64,000 nt of DNA from Tropicimonas sp. IMCC34043 (GCF_003390845.1 NZ_QMEK01000003.1:413930-477929); one strand, 5' to 3'; numbered from the stretch's first letter, positions 1-9,100 are shown. Notes: generated by a model from the letters alone, not told the origin. A program made the numbers and translations.

Positions 1-241
1 CTTACAATCGTTCTGATTGCAAATGCTCTATGCCCCTCCCCACTATACGCCGGCACCCATCGGCACCGGCTATTTGGTCGACGCAGGTTTAGTCAGGCTC
101 ATCTGGGCTAAATGATGCGGGAAATCCGACATTCGACACATTTCACTGAATGTCCGCAATGGGGCCGTTCGCCTTTTGTCAGATCTCTTGTGGATCGCCA
201 CCGCAGCGCCTGAATGACCACGGCGAGCCCATGCCAGTCAG
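1..241. other. Gene-free left edge with an imperfect inverted repeat
   Basis: I see no convincing gene here. Positions 2-22 hold an imperfect inverted repeat, TTACAATC then 5 bases then GATTGCAA, which pairs at 7 of 8 positions. It could be an operator for a gene lying left of the window. The rest shows no codon bias and carries the 3' flank of the minus-strand methionine aminopeptidase gene. Confidence 0.35.
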
Positions 242-991
242 CTACTCTGGCAGAGTCACGATGACGGGCGCACCATGCGTCGCGATGACGGTGTGTTCGT
301 ATTGGACTGCCAACGCACGCGGATGGCTATAGAGGGTCCAGCCGTCATCGCCCTCCGTTGCCATCAGGCCGCCCCGCGACAGGAAGGGCTCGATCGTCAG
401 CACCATTCCGTTGTGCATGCGGCGCTTGTCACGCCGCGTGGGCCAGGTTGCTATCTCTTCCGGATACTCATGCAGCGAACGACCGACGCCATGGCTGGCC
501 AGATTTCGGATCAGGGTATAGCCGCGCGCGGAAGCGAAACGCCCGATCGCCTGACCGATCCCTGCCACCGGCTTGTCATGGCCGACCTGTGCAATGCCGA
601 TCTGCATCGCCCGCTTGCCGTCCTTGCACAGGCGGTCGAGAGAGGCGCGCACCGGCGGCACCCGAAAGCTCGCCCCCGTATCGGCAAAGAACCCATTCTT
701 CGAAGCCGAAACATCGATGTTCACCAGTTCGCCCCGGGCGATGACCCTGCCGCCGGGGATCCCATGTGCAATCTCCTCGTCCACGCTGATGCACGTGGTT
801 CCGGGGAAGTCATAGGTGAGCTTTGGAGCCGACTGGGCGCCTTCGCGTTCCAGAACCTCGCGCCCGATCTCATCGAGTTCGCGCGTCGTCATGCCGGGTT
901 CGAGCGCCGTCGACATGATCTTCAGAGTGTTCGCGACGATCCGGCCGATGGCCTTCATGCCATCGAGTTCATCTTCGTTGGTGATCGTCAT
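242..991 (-). CDS. map: Type I methionine aminopeptidase
   Basis: Removes the initiator methionine from nascent proteins in the cytosol, using two divalent metal ions. The 249-residue product is the usual length for the catalytic core and has no N-terminal zinc-finger extension. The expected residues are all visible: His76 in HGIPGG, metal ligands Asp93 (NIDVSA), Asp104 (FADTGASF), His167 (SHGVGRSLHEYPEE), Glu201 (TIEPF) and Glu232 (EHTVI). The frame is open 41 codons further upstream, but the family N-terminus begins at MTITNEDEL and a GAAAGAG-like ribosome site lies just upstream, so I chose 991. It sits alone beside accessory genes, so it may be a second copy in this genome rather than the essential one; that is inference. 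Confidence 0.93.
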   Translation of the reverse strand: MTITNEDELDGMKAIGRIVANTLKIMSTALEPGMTTRELDEIGREVLEREGAQSAPKLTYDFPGTTCISVDEEIAHGIPGGRVIARGELVNIDVSASKNGFFADTGASFRVPPVRASLDRLCKDGKRAMQIGIAQVGHDKPVAGIGQAIGRFASARGYTLIRNLASHGVGRSLHEYPEEIATWPTRRDKRRMHNGMVLTIEPFLSRGGLMATEGDDGWTLYSHPRALAVQYEHTVIATHGAPVIVTLPE

Positions 992-1222
992 GACAAACGC
1001 TCTTTCACTGGGGAGACAGGGCAGAACCACGATAACGAATTCCGGCAAGGTTTGCATTGCCAGAACGAGCACGGGGATTTCGCTGCAGCACCGGTTGAGC
1101 GGCAGCTTTGCCACGGCGGCCGCACGGTCGGCAAGGACGCCAACCCGCGGCTCGGGGCCGATCGGGTCGATACGGCTGCGCTGGCCTCAACAAAGGCTCG
1201 CCGCGCCGCCGTATGACCGCTT

Positions 1223-1252
1223 CGAGCCCAACGAAGCAATAAGTTGGGCTCG
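1223..1252. terminator. 10-bp inverted repeat after the MFS gene
   Basis: CGAGCCCAAC (1223-1232) and GTTGGGCTCG (1243-1252) are perfect inverted repeats around a 10-base loop. The structure lies 12 bases past the stop of the minus-strand MFS gene. There is no clear U-tract on the minus strand and only a weak CTTCTGTTT on the plus strand, so termination is plausible but unproven. The remainder of 992-1264 shows no supported gene. Confidence 0.5.
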
Positions 1253-1264
1253 CTTCTGTTTGCT

Positions 1265-2407
1265 CTAACTACTCCGCTCCTCTTCTTCCAGCGTTCTTCG
1301 CATGATCAAGGAGACGCACGCGATCCCTATGATTACTAGGGCCAATAACCCTACGAAGTGCGATCCAGCGACGAACAGTGACGCAGCAACTGCAGACCAA
1401 AGCGCAACGCCGAGATTCATCGCACTCGCAGCCAATGCCATCAGCACCCCCCTGCGGCTTGCCGAAAGATCGGCCAGATAGGTCTGCAGGCCGGGCGCAC
1501 CCAACCCGCCCAGGAACGCCCACAACGCCATCGTCAGACATGCGCCCATAGTGCCGAGCGGGAAGCTGAACAGCAGCACAATGGCCGCAAGAACGCCGAC
1601 CAGGCAGATCTGCATCAACTGCCGACCACCCCTTGCGCAGACGATAGCCTTTGGCATCAGCAGGTTTCCGGCCAGCGTCAGGATGCCGAACCCCGCATAG
1701 ATCGCACCGACGCCACCGGTGCCAAGGTTCGTGATCTCGCGTAGCCGCTCGCCTGCCAAGGCGTAAATGCCGATGGCCCCGCCAAGACCGAAGCCCATGG
1801 CGACGATAGCGCCAAGGGCACCGGGCACCAGCACAGGGCCCGCGGCCGGGGATGGCTCGTCCTTGGGGCGGGCATCCGAAAGCTGACCAAGCCCCAAAAC
1901 AGAGAGGCCACCGACCAAGCCCAGACCTGCGAAAGCCCAGTGCCACCCGAAGAGGCTGGTCACAGCAGACCCATAGAGCGGAGCCAGGATGATCCCCATG
2001 GTCAGACCGGCTTGAACCGCCGCAATATTGGCGGGTGCGCGTACGGGTCCGCTGTCCGCGGCGGTCGCAAAAGCGATGGGCAGCATTCCTGCAGCGCCGA
2101 AACCGGTCAGCACTCGCGTAGCAAGAGCCAGCCCGTAGTCGGGTGCGATGGCTGTGCCAAGCGAGCCGAGGCAAAACATGACGACAGAAGGCAGCAGGAC
2201 GCGCCGCCGTCCGAACCTGTCCGACAAGCCGCCCAGCAGTGGCGAAAGCAGGGCAAGCGGAAGCGCATATGCGCCGATAAATAGTGTCACGCGCTCGGGC
2301 GTAACGCTCAGGTCATGTCCGATCGGTGTCAGAATCGGGCCAAGTAGAAATTCGTCACTTCCGACCAGAAAGGCGATCAGAAACAGCAGGATGGTCTGGA
2401 GTGTCAT
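1265..2407 (-). CDS. MFS drug-efflux-like transporter (DHA1 type)
   Basis: A 380-residue inner-membrane protein with about 12 hydrophobic segments and the layout of 12-helix major facilitator exporters. A short N-terminus leads into helix 1 (LLFLIAFLVGSDEFLLGPI). The signature A motif follows in the loop between helices 2 and 3, GGLSDRFGRRRVLLPS. Substrate cannot be read from sequence. I chose the start at 2407 because the frame upstream of it codes for the end of the MerR regulator in another frame and has no transporter character. Its first 53 bases overlap merR-type gene 2355-2789, so the two are one operon and probably translationally linked. Control by that MerR protein, with the exported compound or a stress signal as inducer, is inference. 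Confidence 0.85.
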   Translation of the reverse strand: MTLQTILLFLIAFLVGSDEFLLGPILTPIGHDLSVTPERVTLFIGAYALPLALLSPLLGGLSDRFGRRRVLLPSVVMFCLGSLGTAIAPDYGLALATRVLTGFGAAGMLPIAFATAADSGPVRAPANIAAVQAGLTMGIILAPLYGSAVTSLFGWHWAFAGLGLVGGLSVLGLGQLSDARPKDEPSPAAGPVLVPGALGAIVAMGFGLGGAIGIYALAGERLREITNLGTGGVGAIYAGFGILTLAGNLLMPKAIVCARGGRQLMQICLVGVLAAIVLLFSFPLGTMGACLTMALWAFLGGLGAPGLQTYLADLSASRRGVLMALAASAMNLGVALWSAVAASLFVAGSHFVGLLALVIIGIACVSLIMRRTLEEEERSS

Positions 2408-2789
2408 ATCCGGGGTCTTCCCTTTCGTTGCTACGGTACGAAAGGGTGCTTTCAAAGCTCTCGATCCGGTCGAGCGTGGCACGGCGCCGGGTCTGCAGGT
2501 CAAAGATCAGGCGGTCAATCTGAGCAAGTTTATGCTTCAGATCGGCAAGGCCAGCGTCACAGGCGCCAGCGCCTTCATCGGTCAGGCACGGTGCCATGGT
2601 CAGCACCTCCCGCGTCGAAAAACCGGTCGCGATCATGTCGCGGATACGGCTCGCTTTTCTCAGATCAGCAGGGCTATAGCTGCGATAGCCGTTGGCATCC
2701 CGCGACGGTGTGAGCAGGCCCGCCTGTTCGTAGTGTCGCAAGATGCGCGCGCTCAGCTTTAGATGCGTCGCCGCTTCCTTAATTTGCAT
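2355..2789 (-). CDS. MerR family transcriptional regulator
   Basis: A 144-residue cytosolic regulator. Residues 1-70 form the MerR winged helix: MQIKEAATHLKLSARILRHYE is close to the family consensus, and GYRSYSPADL marks the wing. A coiled dimerisation helix follows, LADLKHKLAQIDRLIFDLQ. Between them, APCLTDEGAGACD has a PCL...C arrangement common in MerR regulators that sense small organic or reactive compounds rather than a classic metal loop; the ligand is unknown. A GGGAG ribosome site precedes the ATG. It is the first gene of an operon with the MFS exporter, and a palindrome sits upstream. Confidence 0.9.
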   Translation of the reverse strand: MQIKEAATHLKLSARILRHYEQAGLLTPSRDANGYRSYSPADLRKASRIRDMIATGFSTREVLTMAPCLTDEGAGACDAGLADLKHKLAQIDRLIFDLQTRRRATLDRIESFESTLSYRSNEREDPGYDTPDHPAVSDRLSGRK

Positions 2790-2812
2790 CGTCAGCTCCC
2801 TTTCCCGGACGT

Positions 2813-2844
2813 CGCTAGCGCATTGACACTAATGTCAATGTCAA
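2813..2844 (-). promoter_or_regulatory. MerR-type promoter with palindromic operator
   Basis: ATTGACA (2822-2828) and TGTCAAT (2833-2839) form a perfect 7-4-7 palindrome. On the minus strand a TTGACA -35 element (2844-2839) is followed 19 bp later by a weak -10-like GCTAGC (2819-2814). The palindrome therefore lies in an over-long spacer, which is the known MerR promoter geometry. The -10 match is poor, so the exact hexamer is tentative. Confidence 0.6.
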
Positions 2845-2958
2845 GGGTCTTCTGCGGTCCAATTCTGGAAGATTGGCCGGAAGATCTGCCATATCGTCCT
2901 GCTCAAAAAGAAAATCGGATTAGTCCGCTCTGCAGCCGCATGCCAGCGAAGGATCGTT

Positions 2959-3229
2959 GTGGCGAAGATCCAGAAGCTGCGCGGCCCGATCAAGCTGGTC
3001 GGCGACTTCAACAAGATGCGCACGACTGTCGCCGCCAGCGCCAAATACCTCGACAAGGCACGCGAGCGGGTCCGGCAGCCGAAGACGCAGCTGACCTCGG
3101 CGGCCAGACCGACGGCTGCGATGCGCCGCGAGTTCGATGGCGCCCGCCGCGCGGCCGGGCAGATGGAGAAAAAGCACCGCGCCAACATGATGGCGCTGAA
3201 TGATCTGAAGCGATCTCTGTCGGATCGCA
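2959..3229 (+). pseudogene. Prophage remnant: N-terminus of tail tape-measure protein
   Basis: About 85 residues starting at a GTG resemble the N-terminal part of phage tail tape-measure proteins. They are rich in Lys, Arg and Ala, helical, and contain the pattern LRGPIKLVGDFNKMRTT followed by AARPTAAMRREFDGARRAA. Full tape-measure proteins are many hundreds of residues long, so this is a stump. Its frame runs into unrelated sequence near 3210-3229, where a different frame becomes coding for a late-control protein D. The neighbours are bacterial regulators and no other phage gene is visible, so this is a relic. Family assignment rests on sequence character alone. Confidence 0.6.
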
Positions 3230-3704
3230 TGTCTATGACTGGATCGCCCAGCTCGATGAATCGGACCTGAGCTTTCTCGACCGTCTGGCGCGGCGCCACG
3301 GGGCGCTGATGTCGATCAAGTCGGGGCGGCTGGTCTGGCTGCCGCGCGGGGCCGGGAAATCGGCCTCCGAACAGGCGCTGGCGGGGCTGGTGATCCGGCC
3401 CGAGCAGATCGTGAAGGAGACGTTCCGCTACACCGAGTCGGACGTCGGCCGCTATGGCACGGTCAAGGCGACCTGGCAGGATACCGCGGGGGCCGAGCTG
3501 CGCGAGGTCCGGGTCGCGGGCAGGGGCACGTCGAGGGCGACCTATGTGCTGCGCGATCCCTTTGCCTCGGAGGCCGAGGCAGAGGCGGCAGCGCTGGCGG
3601 TGTCAACCGGAGCTTTGGGCGCAAGCGAGAGCTGGGGATTTCGTCAGCGGTTCACGCAGGCTGCTTTCGGCAAGGACGGGCCGAAAGCAGACTGGCGGCC
3701 CTGA
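3219..3704 (+). pseudogene. Prophage remnant: phage late control protein D (P2 gpD-like) fragment
   Basis: From about 3219 the frame reads HVYDWIAQLDESDLSFLDRL and on through LARRHGALMSIKSGRL and LVIRPEQIVKETFRYTESD. The DESDLSFLxRLARxHGA pattern is a hallmark of the P2-type late control protein D family, which forms the tail hub region. The family N-terminus is missing; an in-frame TGA lies at 3201. The C-terminus ends early, after ALAVSTGALGASESWGF, at a stop at 3704. An ATG at 3309 opens the longest clean frame, but homology clearly starts before it. It is joined directly to the tape-measure stump, matching a deletion between two genes that are near neighbours in P2-like late operons. Not expected to be functional. 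Confidence 0.7.
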
Positions 3705-3804
3705 AGCGCTGATCAAAGTGGAGTTTCGGTCATTCGCGACCATCCACAACGAAGCACAAAATTCAGGAGACCGGTCACGCTGAGCCAAAACACTCCTTGC
3801 CGGC

Positions 3805-4542
3805 TCAGCGGTTCATGCGCGCCGCGATGCCGTCGAGAATGATCTGGAGCCCGCGCTCGAACTCCTCCGCGTGGGAGGGATGATCGACCTCCTCCACGAT
3901 CCGGGCGATGTTCGGAAACCGTCCGGTGGCGAGCATGCGCTGGAGATAGGGGTAGGTGGCGAGCTGCCATTCTTCATCGGTCATGCCGCTCGCCTGGATG
4001 GCATGGCGTTCGCTGGCCTCGTCCTGGAGGGCGCCCACGACATAGGCATTGACGGTCTTCAGCGCCTGCAGCGCGACGGCGATGTCCGCGAAACCGGGTT
4101 GGCCGCTCAGCGCGGCCAGCGACGCCTCGCGGTGGATCATGGCGTTCGGGCCCTGGTGCGGGCGCCCGCTCAGAAGCACGGTAAGCCATGCGTGTCGGTG
4201 GACAACCCCGCGCGTGCGATGCGCCATCGTCCGCAGGGCGTCTTGCCAGCCCCCATCGAGCGGACCTTCCGCGATCATCTCGGCATAGACGGCGTCGACC
4301 ATCAGGTCGAGCAGTTCCTCCTTGGTGTCGATATAGCCGTAGAGCCGCATCGGGCCGGAGCCGAGCAGGCCCGCAACCTTGCGCAATGAGACGGCGGAAA
4401 GGCCCTCCGCATCCGCCAGTTCGATCGCCGCATTGACGATACGGTCCCTGCTGAGCGGCACGGGCGCCGGCCGCCGCTCGGGTTCCGGCCTCTCCCACAC
4501 CAGAACCGGATTCGGGAGGTCTGATTCTTCGCGGTCACTCAT
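3805..4542 (-). CDS. TetR family transcriptional regulator
   Basis: A 245-residue DNA-binding repressor candidate. Residues 30-75 hold the TetR helix-turn-helix, SRDRIVNAAIELADAEGLSA then VSLRKVAGLLGSGPMRLYGYI, with the LYGYIDTKEELLDLMVD continuation characteristic of TetR proteins carrying a TetR-C-type ligand domain. A charged, proline-rich leader of about 29 residues precedes it. It is divergent from the efflux operon starting at 4670. The 127-base gap between them holds two palindromes, so autoregulation and repression of the RND pump is the likely role; this is inference from arrangement. Confidence 0.88.
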   Translation of the reverse strand: MSDREESDLPNPVLVWERPEPERRPAPVPLSRDRIVNAAIELADAEGLSAVSLRKVAGLLGSGPMRLYGYIDTKEELLDLMVDAVYAEMIAEGPLDGGWQDALRTMAHRTRGVVHRHAWLTVLLSGRPHQGPNAMIHREASLAALSGQPGFADIAVALQALKTVNAYVVGALQDEASERHAIQASGMTDEEWQLATYPYLQRMLATGRFPNIARIVEEVDHPSHAEEFERGLQIILDGIAARMNR

Positions 4543-4572
4543 GGGATTCCTTTGTCGCGTATCGCAACGGCA

Positions 4573-4642
4573 TTGACAACACTGGATCTTGAAAATACAG
4601 CGTATCTGTATAATACATCATATCGATATCCGAAATATCGAT
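4573..4642. promoter_or_regulatory. Divergent tetR/efflux control region with two palindromes
   Basis: Two separate inverted repeats lie between the TetR gene and the efflux operon. The first is ATACAG-CGTAT-CTGTAT (4595-4611). The second is ATCGATAT-CCGAA-ATATCGAT (4622-4642), perfect over 8 bp arms. A TATAAT (4609-4614) overlaps the end of the first palindrome on the plus strand, and TTGACA occurs at 4573-4578, but their spacing is too long to be one promoter. Either palindrome could be the TetR operator; covering the -10 box favours the first. The stretch is noticeably AT-rich against its surroundings. Confidence 0.6.
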
Positions 4643-4669
4643 CCGAAAGGCCCTCGGAGGTCTCTGCCC

Positions 4670-5059
4670 ATGTCCCACACCGCTTCAAATTTCACGCCGG
4701 CCCAAGGCCGGCTCTGGCCCATCCTCGCCGCGCCCTCGATTGCGGACGATCTCGGGGGCGGAGCGAGCCTCGTGACCTTGCTCGGTGCCGGCTACGCGCT
4801 GGCGCTCGGGGTTCTCCTCGGCCCGGTCCTCGGCATCGCCGCGGTCCTGGGGCCCGTCCTCGGCGGCTTCCTGATCGATGCCGACATTCTCGGCCTGGGC
4901 TGGCGCGCGATGTTCCTGATCAAAATCTTCATCGGCTCCGCCGGCTTCGTCGCCGCCCTCAGGATCCTCCCGGAGATCGCCGTCGTCGCCACTGTCGTCC
5001 TCGTCTGCCTCGGCCTGGTCAGGCTCGTGCCGGCCGCGGCCCCGGCCGAGCAGCATTGA
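4670..5059 (+). pseudogene. Eroded DHA2-type MFS transporter remnant
   Basis: The frame is open for 129 residues but aligns by eye to separate pieces of 14-helix DHA2 drug transporters. It has a start (GRLWPILAA), then PSIADDLGGGAS, then a helix (GAGYALALGVLL). A later family segment follows directly, LGPVLGGFLIDADILGLGWR, and then a tail like a last helix (TVVLVCLGLVRLVPA). The signature RLGDxxGRR loop and most helices are missing. Because every deletion preserved the frame, the message can still be translated through to the ribosome site of the next gene, which may be why it persists. It cannot be a working transporter of the family as it stands. Confidence 0.65.
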
Positions 5060-5085
5060 CGGGCAATCCGAGGAAGGAGGCTCCA

Positions 5086-6189
5086 ATGAGCCAAGACAAA
5101 ATTCTGATCGTCGCGGCCCTCTGTCTGGCGGGCCTGTCGTTCGCGCCCGCCAATGTCGCAGCCGAGGACGCACCCGCCGGCCCCGTGAGGCCGGTCCTCG
5201 CCGTCCGGGCGGTCGAGCCGCGGCAGGAGCAATGGACCTCCGCCGTTGCCGCCAGCGGCTGGATCGCCGCCTGGGACGAGGCGTCGATCTCCACCGAAAT
5301 CGGCGAACTCCGGATCGAGGAGACCCTCGTCGACGTTGGCGATGCGGTGAAGAAGGGGCAGGTCCTGGCGCGCCTGTCGCACGACGCGGTCGAAGCCGAC
5401 TTGCGCCGTCAGGAAGCGCTCGTCGCCAGCGCCGAGGCAAGTCTTGAAAAGGCGATGACCGACGCCGACCGCGCGCGGCGGCTTTTGGAGAATGCCAAGG
5501 GAGCGATGTCGCAGAAGGACATTGAGGGTGCGCTGAGCGGCGAAAAGGTGGCCAAGGCCAATCTGGGAGCCGAGCAGGCGAACCTCGACAGCATCCGGCT
5601 GAAGCTCGAGCAGACCACCATTCGCGCGATCGACGATGGCGTCGTTTCGCAAAAGTCCGTGACGCTCGGCGCCGTGCCGGCGGTCGGCACCGAGCTCTTC
5701 CGTCTCATTCGCCAGAACCGGATCGAATGGCACGCCGAGATCGCCGCGAAGGATCTTCCGCAAGTCGTGGCGGGCCAGCAGGTGCGGATCTTCGACCAGG
5801 GACAGGCGCTGTGTTCGGGGTCCGTGAGAACCGCGGCACCGACGGCGGATCGCACCACGGGACGCGCGACGATCTACGTCGATCTGCCGACGAACTGCGA
5901 TCTCACGCCGGGCTCGTTTGCCAGCGGGTCGATCGAAATCGATGGACAGGCGGTCACCACCGTCCCATCGACGGCCGTGACGATGGAGGGCGGGGCCAGC
6001 TATGTCTACCGCCTCACTGCCGGGAACACCGTCGAACGACGCCAGGTGACAATCGGCCGCCGCCGCGATGGCCGCGTCGAGGTGGTCTCGGGGCTCGATG
6101 AGCACGCGCGACTGGTCGGGAACGGCGGCGTCTTCCTGTTCGATGGCGCCCCCGTCCGCGTCGTCGCCGTGGCGGAGGAGCAGAAATGA
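5086..6189 (+). CDS. RND efflux periplasmic adaptor (membrane fusion protein)
   Basis: A 367-residue HlyD/MFP-family adaptor that would link the inner-membrane RND pump to an outer-membrane channel. Residues 1-26 are a signal peptide ending ANVAA. A barrel-sandwich half follows (EIGELRIEETLVDVGDAVKKGQVLARL). Next come an alpha-helical hairpin (about residues 110-170) and the second barrel-sandwich half (TTIRAIDDGVVSQKSVTLGA). Beta-barrel and membrane-proximal domains end the protein. The start follows an excellent AGGAAGGAGG ribosome site (5071-5080). The frame is open much further upstream, but that is only the shadow of the MFS remnant. It overlaps the RND gene by four bases (ATGA), so it is one operon under the divergent TetR. 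Confidence 0.92.
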   Translation: MSQDKILIVAALCLAGLSFAPANVAAEDAPAGPVRPVLAVRAVEPRQEQWTSAVAASGWIAAWDEASISTEIGELRIEETLVDVGDAVKKGQVLARLSHDAVEADLRRQEALVASAEASLEKAMTDADRARRLLENAKGAMSQKDIEGALSGEKVAKANLGAEQANLDSIRLKLEQTTIRAIDDGVVSQKSVTLGAVPAVGTELFRLIRQNRIEWHAEIAAKDLPQVVAGQQVRIFDQGQALCSGSVRTAAPTADRTTGRATIYVDLPTNCDLTPGSFASGSIEIDGQAVTTVPSTAVTMEGGASYVYRLTAGNTVERRQVTIGRRRDGRVEVVSGLDEHARLVGNGGVFLFDGAPVRVVAVAEEQK

Positions 6190-9100
6190 ACGTCTCCGCC
6201 TGGGCCGTCCGCAACCCCGTGCCCGTCGTCCTTCTCTTCGTCCTGCTCCTGATCGGCGGATTGTTCTCGTTCTCGAAGCTGGGCGTGCAGTCGTTTCCCG
6301 ATCTCGACCTTCCGCTCATCCAGATCTCCGCCAATCTCGAAGGGGCCGCGCCCGCGCAGCTTGAAACGGAGGTGGCGCGCAAGATCGAGGACAGCGTCGC
6401 CTCCCTGAGCCGGCTCAATCACATCACGACGACGGTGAACGACGGCTCCGTCTCGGTGATGGCCGAGTTTGAGATCGCCAAGGATCCGGAGGAAGCCCTC
6501 AACGAGGTCCGCAACGCCGTCGACAGCGTGCGCGCGGATCTGCCGTCCGAAATGGGGGCGCCGAGCGTCACCAAACTCTCGGTCCAGGATTCGGTGCTGA
6601 TCGCCTATGCCGTGACCTCGGCAAGCCTCGACGAGGCGGAACTTTCCTGGTTCGTCGACAACGACATGACGAAGGCCCTGCGCTCGGTCGAAGGGGTCGG
6701 CGACGTCGCGCGCGTCGGCGGCATCGACCGCGAGATCGTCGTCGAGGTCGATCCCGGCAAGCTCGCCGCCCTCGGACTTTCGGTGACGGAGGTCGCCGGC
6801 CGCCTGCGCTCGGTCCAGCTCGATCAGTCCGGCGGTCGCGTCCAGACCACCTCGTCGCGCCAGTCGATCCGGGTTCTCGGTGCCGCCGATACGGTCGACC
6901 GTCTGTCCTCGGTCTCGGTGCCCGTCGCCAACGGAACCTCGATCCCGCTCGACCAGATCGCGACGATCTCGGACGCGCACGCCGACCGAACCTCGCTCGC
7001 CTATCTCAACGGCGAGCGCGTCATCGGCGTCCAGATCAAGCGCTCCAACGGCTATTCGGATGTCGCCGTCGCCGATGGCATCCGTACCGCGATCGCCGAC
7101 TTCGCGGCCGTCCATCCGCAGGTCTCGATCGTCGAGGCGTCCAACACCGTCAAGGCGACCGCCGACGACTACGAGGCCTCGATGCACATGCTCGCCGAGG
7201 GCATCGTGATCGCCGTCGTGATCGTGTGGCTGTTCCTGCGGAGCTGGCGCGCCACCGTGGTCTCGGCCGCCGCGCTGCCGCTGGCCATGATCCCGACCTT
7301 CATGGTCATGGACTGGTTCGGCTTCACGCTGAACGTGATTTCGCTGCTCTCGCTGTCGCTGGTGGTGGGCATCCTGGTCGACGACGCCATCGTCGAGGTC
7401 GAGAACATCGAACGCCACATGTCCTATGGCGGCACGCCGCGCGCGGCGACCATCGAGGCGACGCAGGAGATCGGCATTGCCGTCATCGCTACGACCCTGA
7501 CCCTCGTCGCCGTGTTCCTGCCGACGGCGTTCATGGGCGACATTCCCGGCCTCGTCTTCCGGCAGTTCGGCATCACCGCGGCGGCGGCGGTGCTCGCCTC
7601 GCTTTTGGTGGCGCGGCTGCTCACGCCGATGATGGCGGCGTCGATTCTGAAGGCCCACGGCACGACGCAGGCGCGTGCGGACGGCTGGCTGATGCGGGCC
7701 TATATGGGCCTCGCCCGCGGCTGCCTGGCCCGGCGCAAGCTGACTGTCCTCGCGACTATCCTCTTCATCGCCGCCTCCCTGTCGCTGGTTCCGCTGCTCG
7801 AGACCGCCTTCGTTCCGCCCGCCGACATCGCCCAGACGACCGTCACCCTCAACGTCCAGCCGGGCAGCAGCCTGGAGGAGACGGACGCGGTCGTGCGCGA
7901 GGCGGCCACCGCCATCGCCGCGGTCGGGCAAGTCCGGTCGGTCTTTGCCGTGGTGGGTGCCTCCGGCGGCAGCGGCGCGGGCCCCGATCTCGCCATCACC
8001 GCGGACGTGACGGGGGCCGTTGTCACGGTCGATCTGGCACCGCTCGACGATCGCGATCGGCCCCAGACGCAGATCGAGGACGACATCCGCGCCGCGCTGG
8101 AGCGTTTGCCGGGCGCCCGGGTTCAGGTGGGGGCCGGCGGCGACGGCAGCACCCTCGGCATCGTGCTCGCCAGCAACGACGACGCGGCGCTCCTCAAGTC
8201 GGCGAAGGAACTGGAGGGCCAGATGCGCGGTCTGCCCGGCCTCGGGGCGGTGACATCGACCGCGGCGCTGGAGGCGCCAGAAGTGCAGATCGTCCCCGAC
8301 GGCGCCCATGCCAGCGCCGTCGGCGTGACGCCCGAGGCCATTGCCGACGTCGTGCGCATCGCCACCTATGGCGACTACGCCTCCTCCCAGCCCAAGCTCA
8401 ACCTGCCGGAGCGGCAGCTTCCAATCCGGCTGAAACTCGACGCCGATCCGGAGAACAACCTCGAGGACATTCGCCAGTTGCGCGTCGACGGCAACGGCGC
8501 AAGCGTGACGCTCGGATCCGTCGCCGACGTCAGGCTGGGCACGGGACCGACGAGCATCTCGCGCATCGACCGGGAGCGGAACGTGACGGTCAGCGTCGAG
8601 TTGAACGGCAAGAGCATCGGCGCCGTCATGGACGAGGTCCAGACGCTTCCTGCCATCGAGACCCTGCCGGCGAGTGTCAAGATGGTCGACCAGGGCGAGG
8701 TCGAGCAAATGGACTCCATGTTCGCCGGCTTCCTCGTCGCGATGGTGATCGGCCTAGTCTGCATCTATGGCGTGCTGGCGCTGCTCTTCCGCGATTTTCT
8801 GCAGCCGTTCACGATCCTGATGGCCATTCCGCTGTCGCTCGGTGGCGCGCTCCTGCCGCTGGTTCTGACCCGCTCCAGCTTTTCAATGGCGACGGCCATC
8901 GGCCTTCTGATGCTGATCGGGATCGTCACCAAGAATTCGATCCTCATCGTCGAATACGCGGCTGCCGCACAGCAAAAAGGCTGGCAGAGGCGCGAAGCCC
9001 TGCTCGACGCCTGTCACAAGAGAGCCCGTCCCGTGGTGATGACGACGATCGCGATGGTCGGCGGCATGTGCCCCGTCGTCCTGGGCCTGTCGGGCGGCGA

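Noticed and set aside
6006..8708. Long open frame of 900 codons on the minus strand antisense to the RND pump
   Set aside because: Composition is dominated by Asp, His, Arg and Gly as expected from the reverse strand of a GC-rich gene; no family motifs and fully overlapped by a clear RND transporter.
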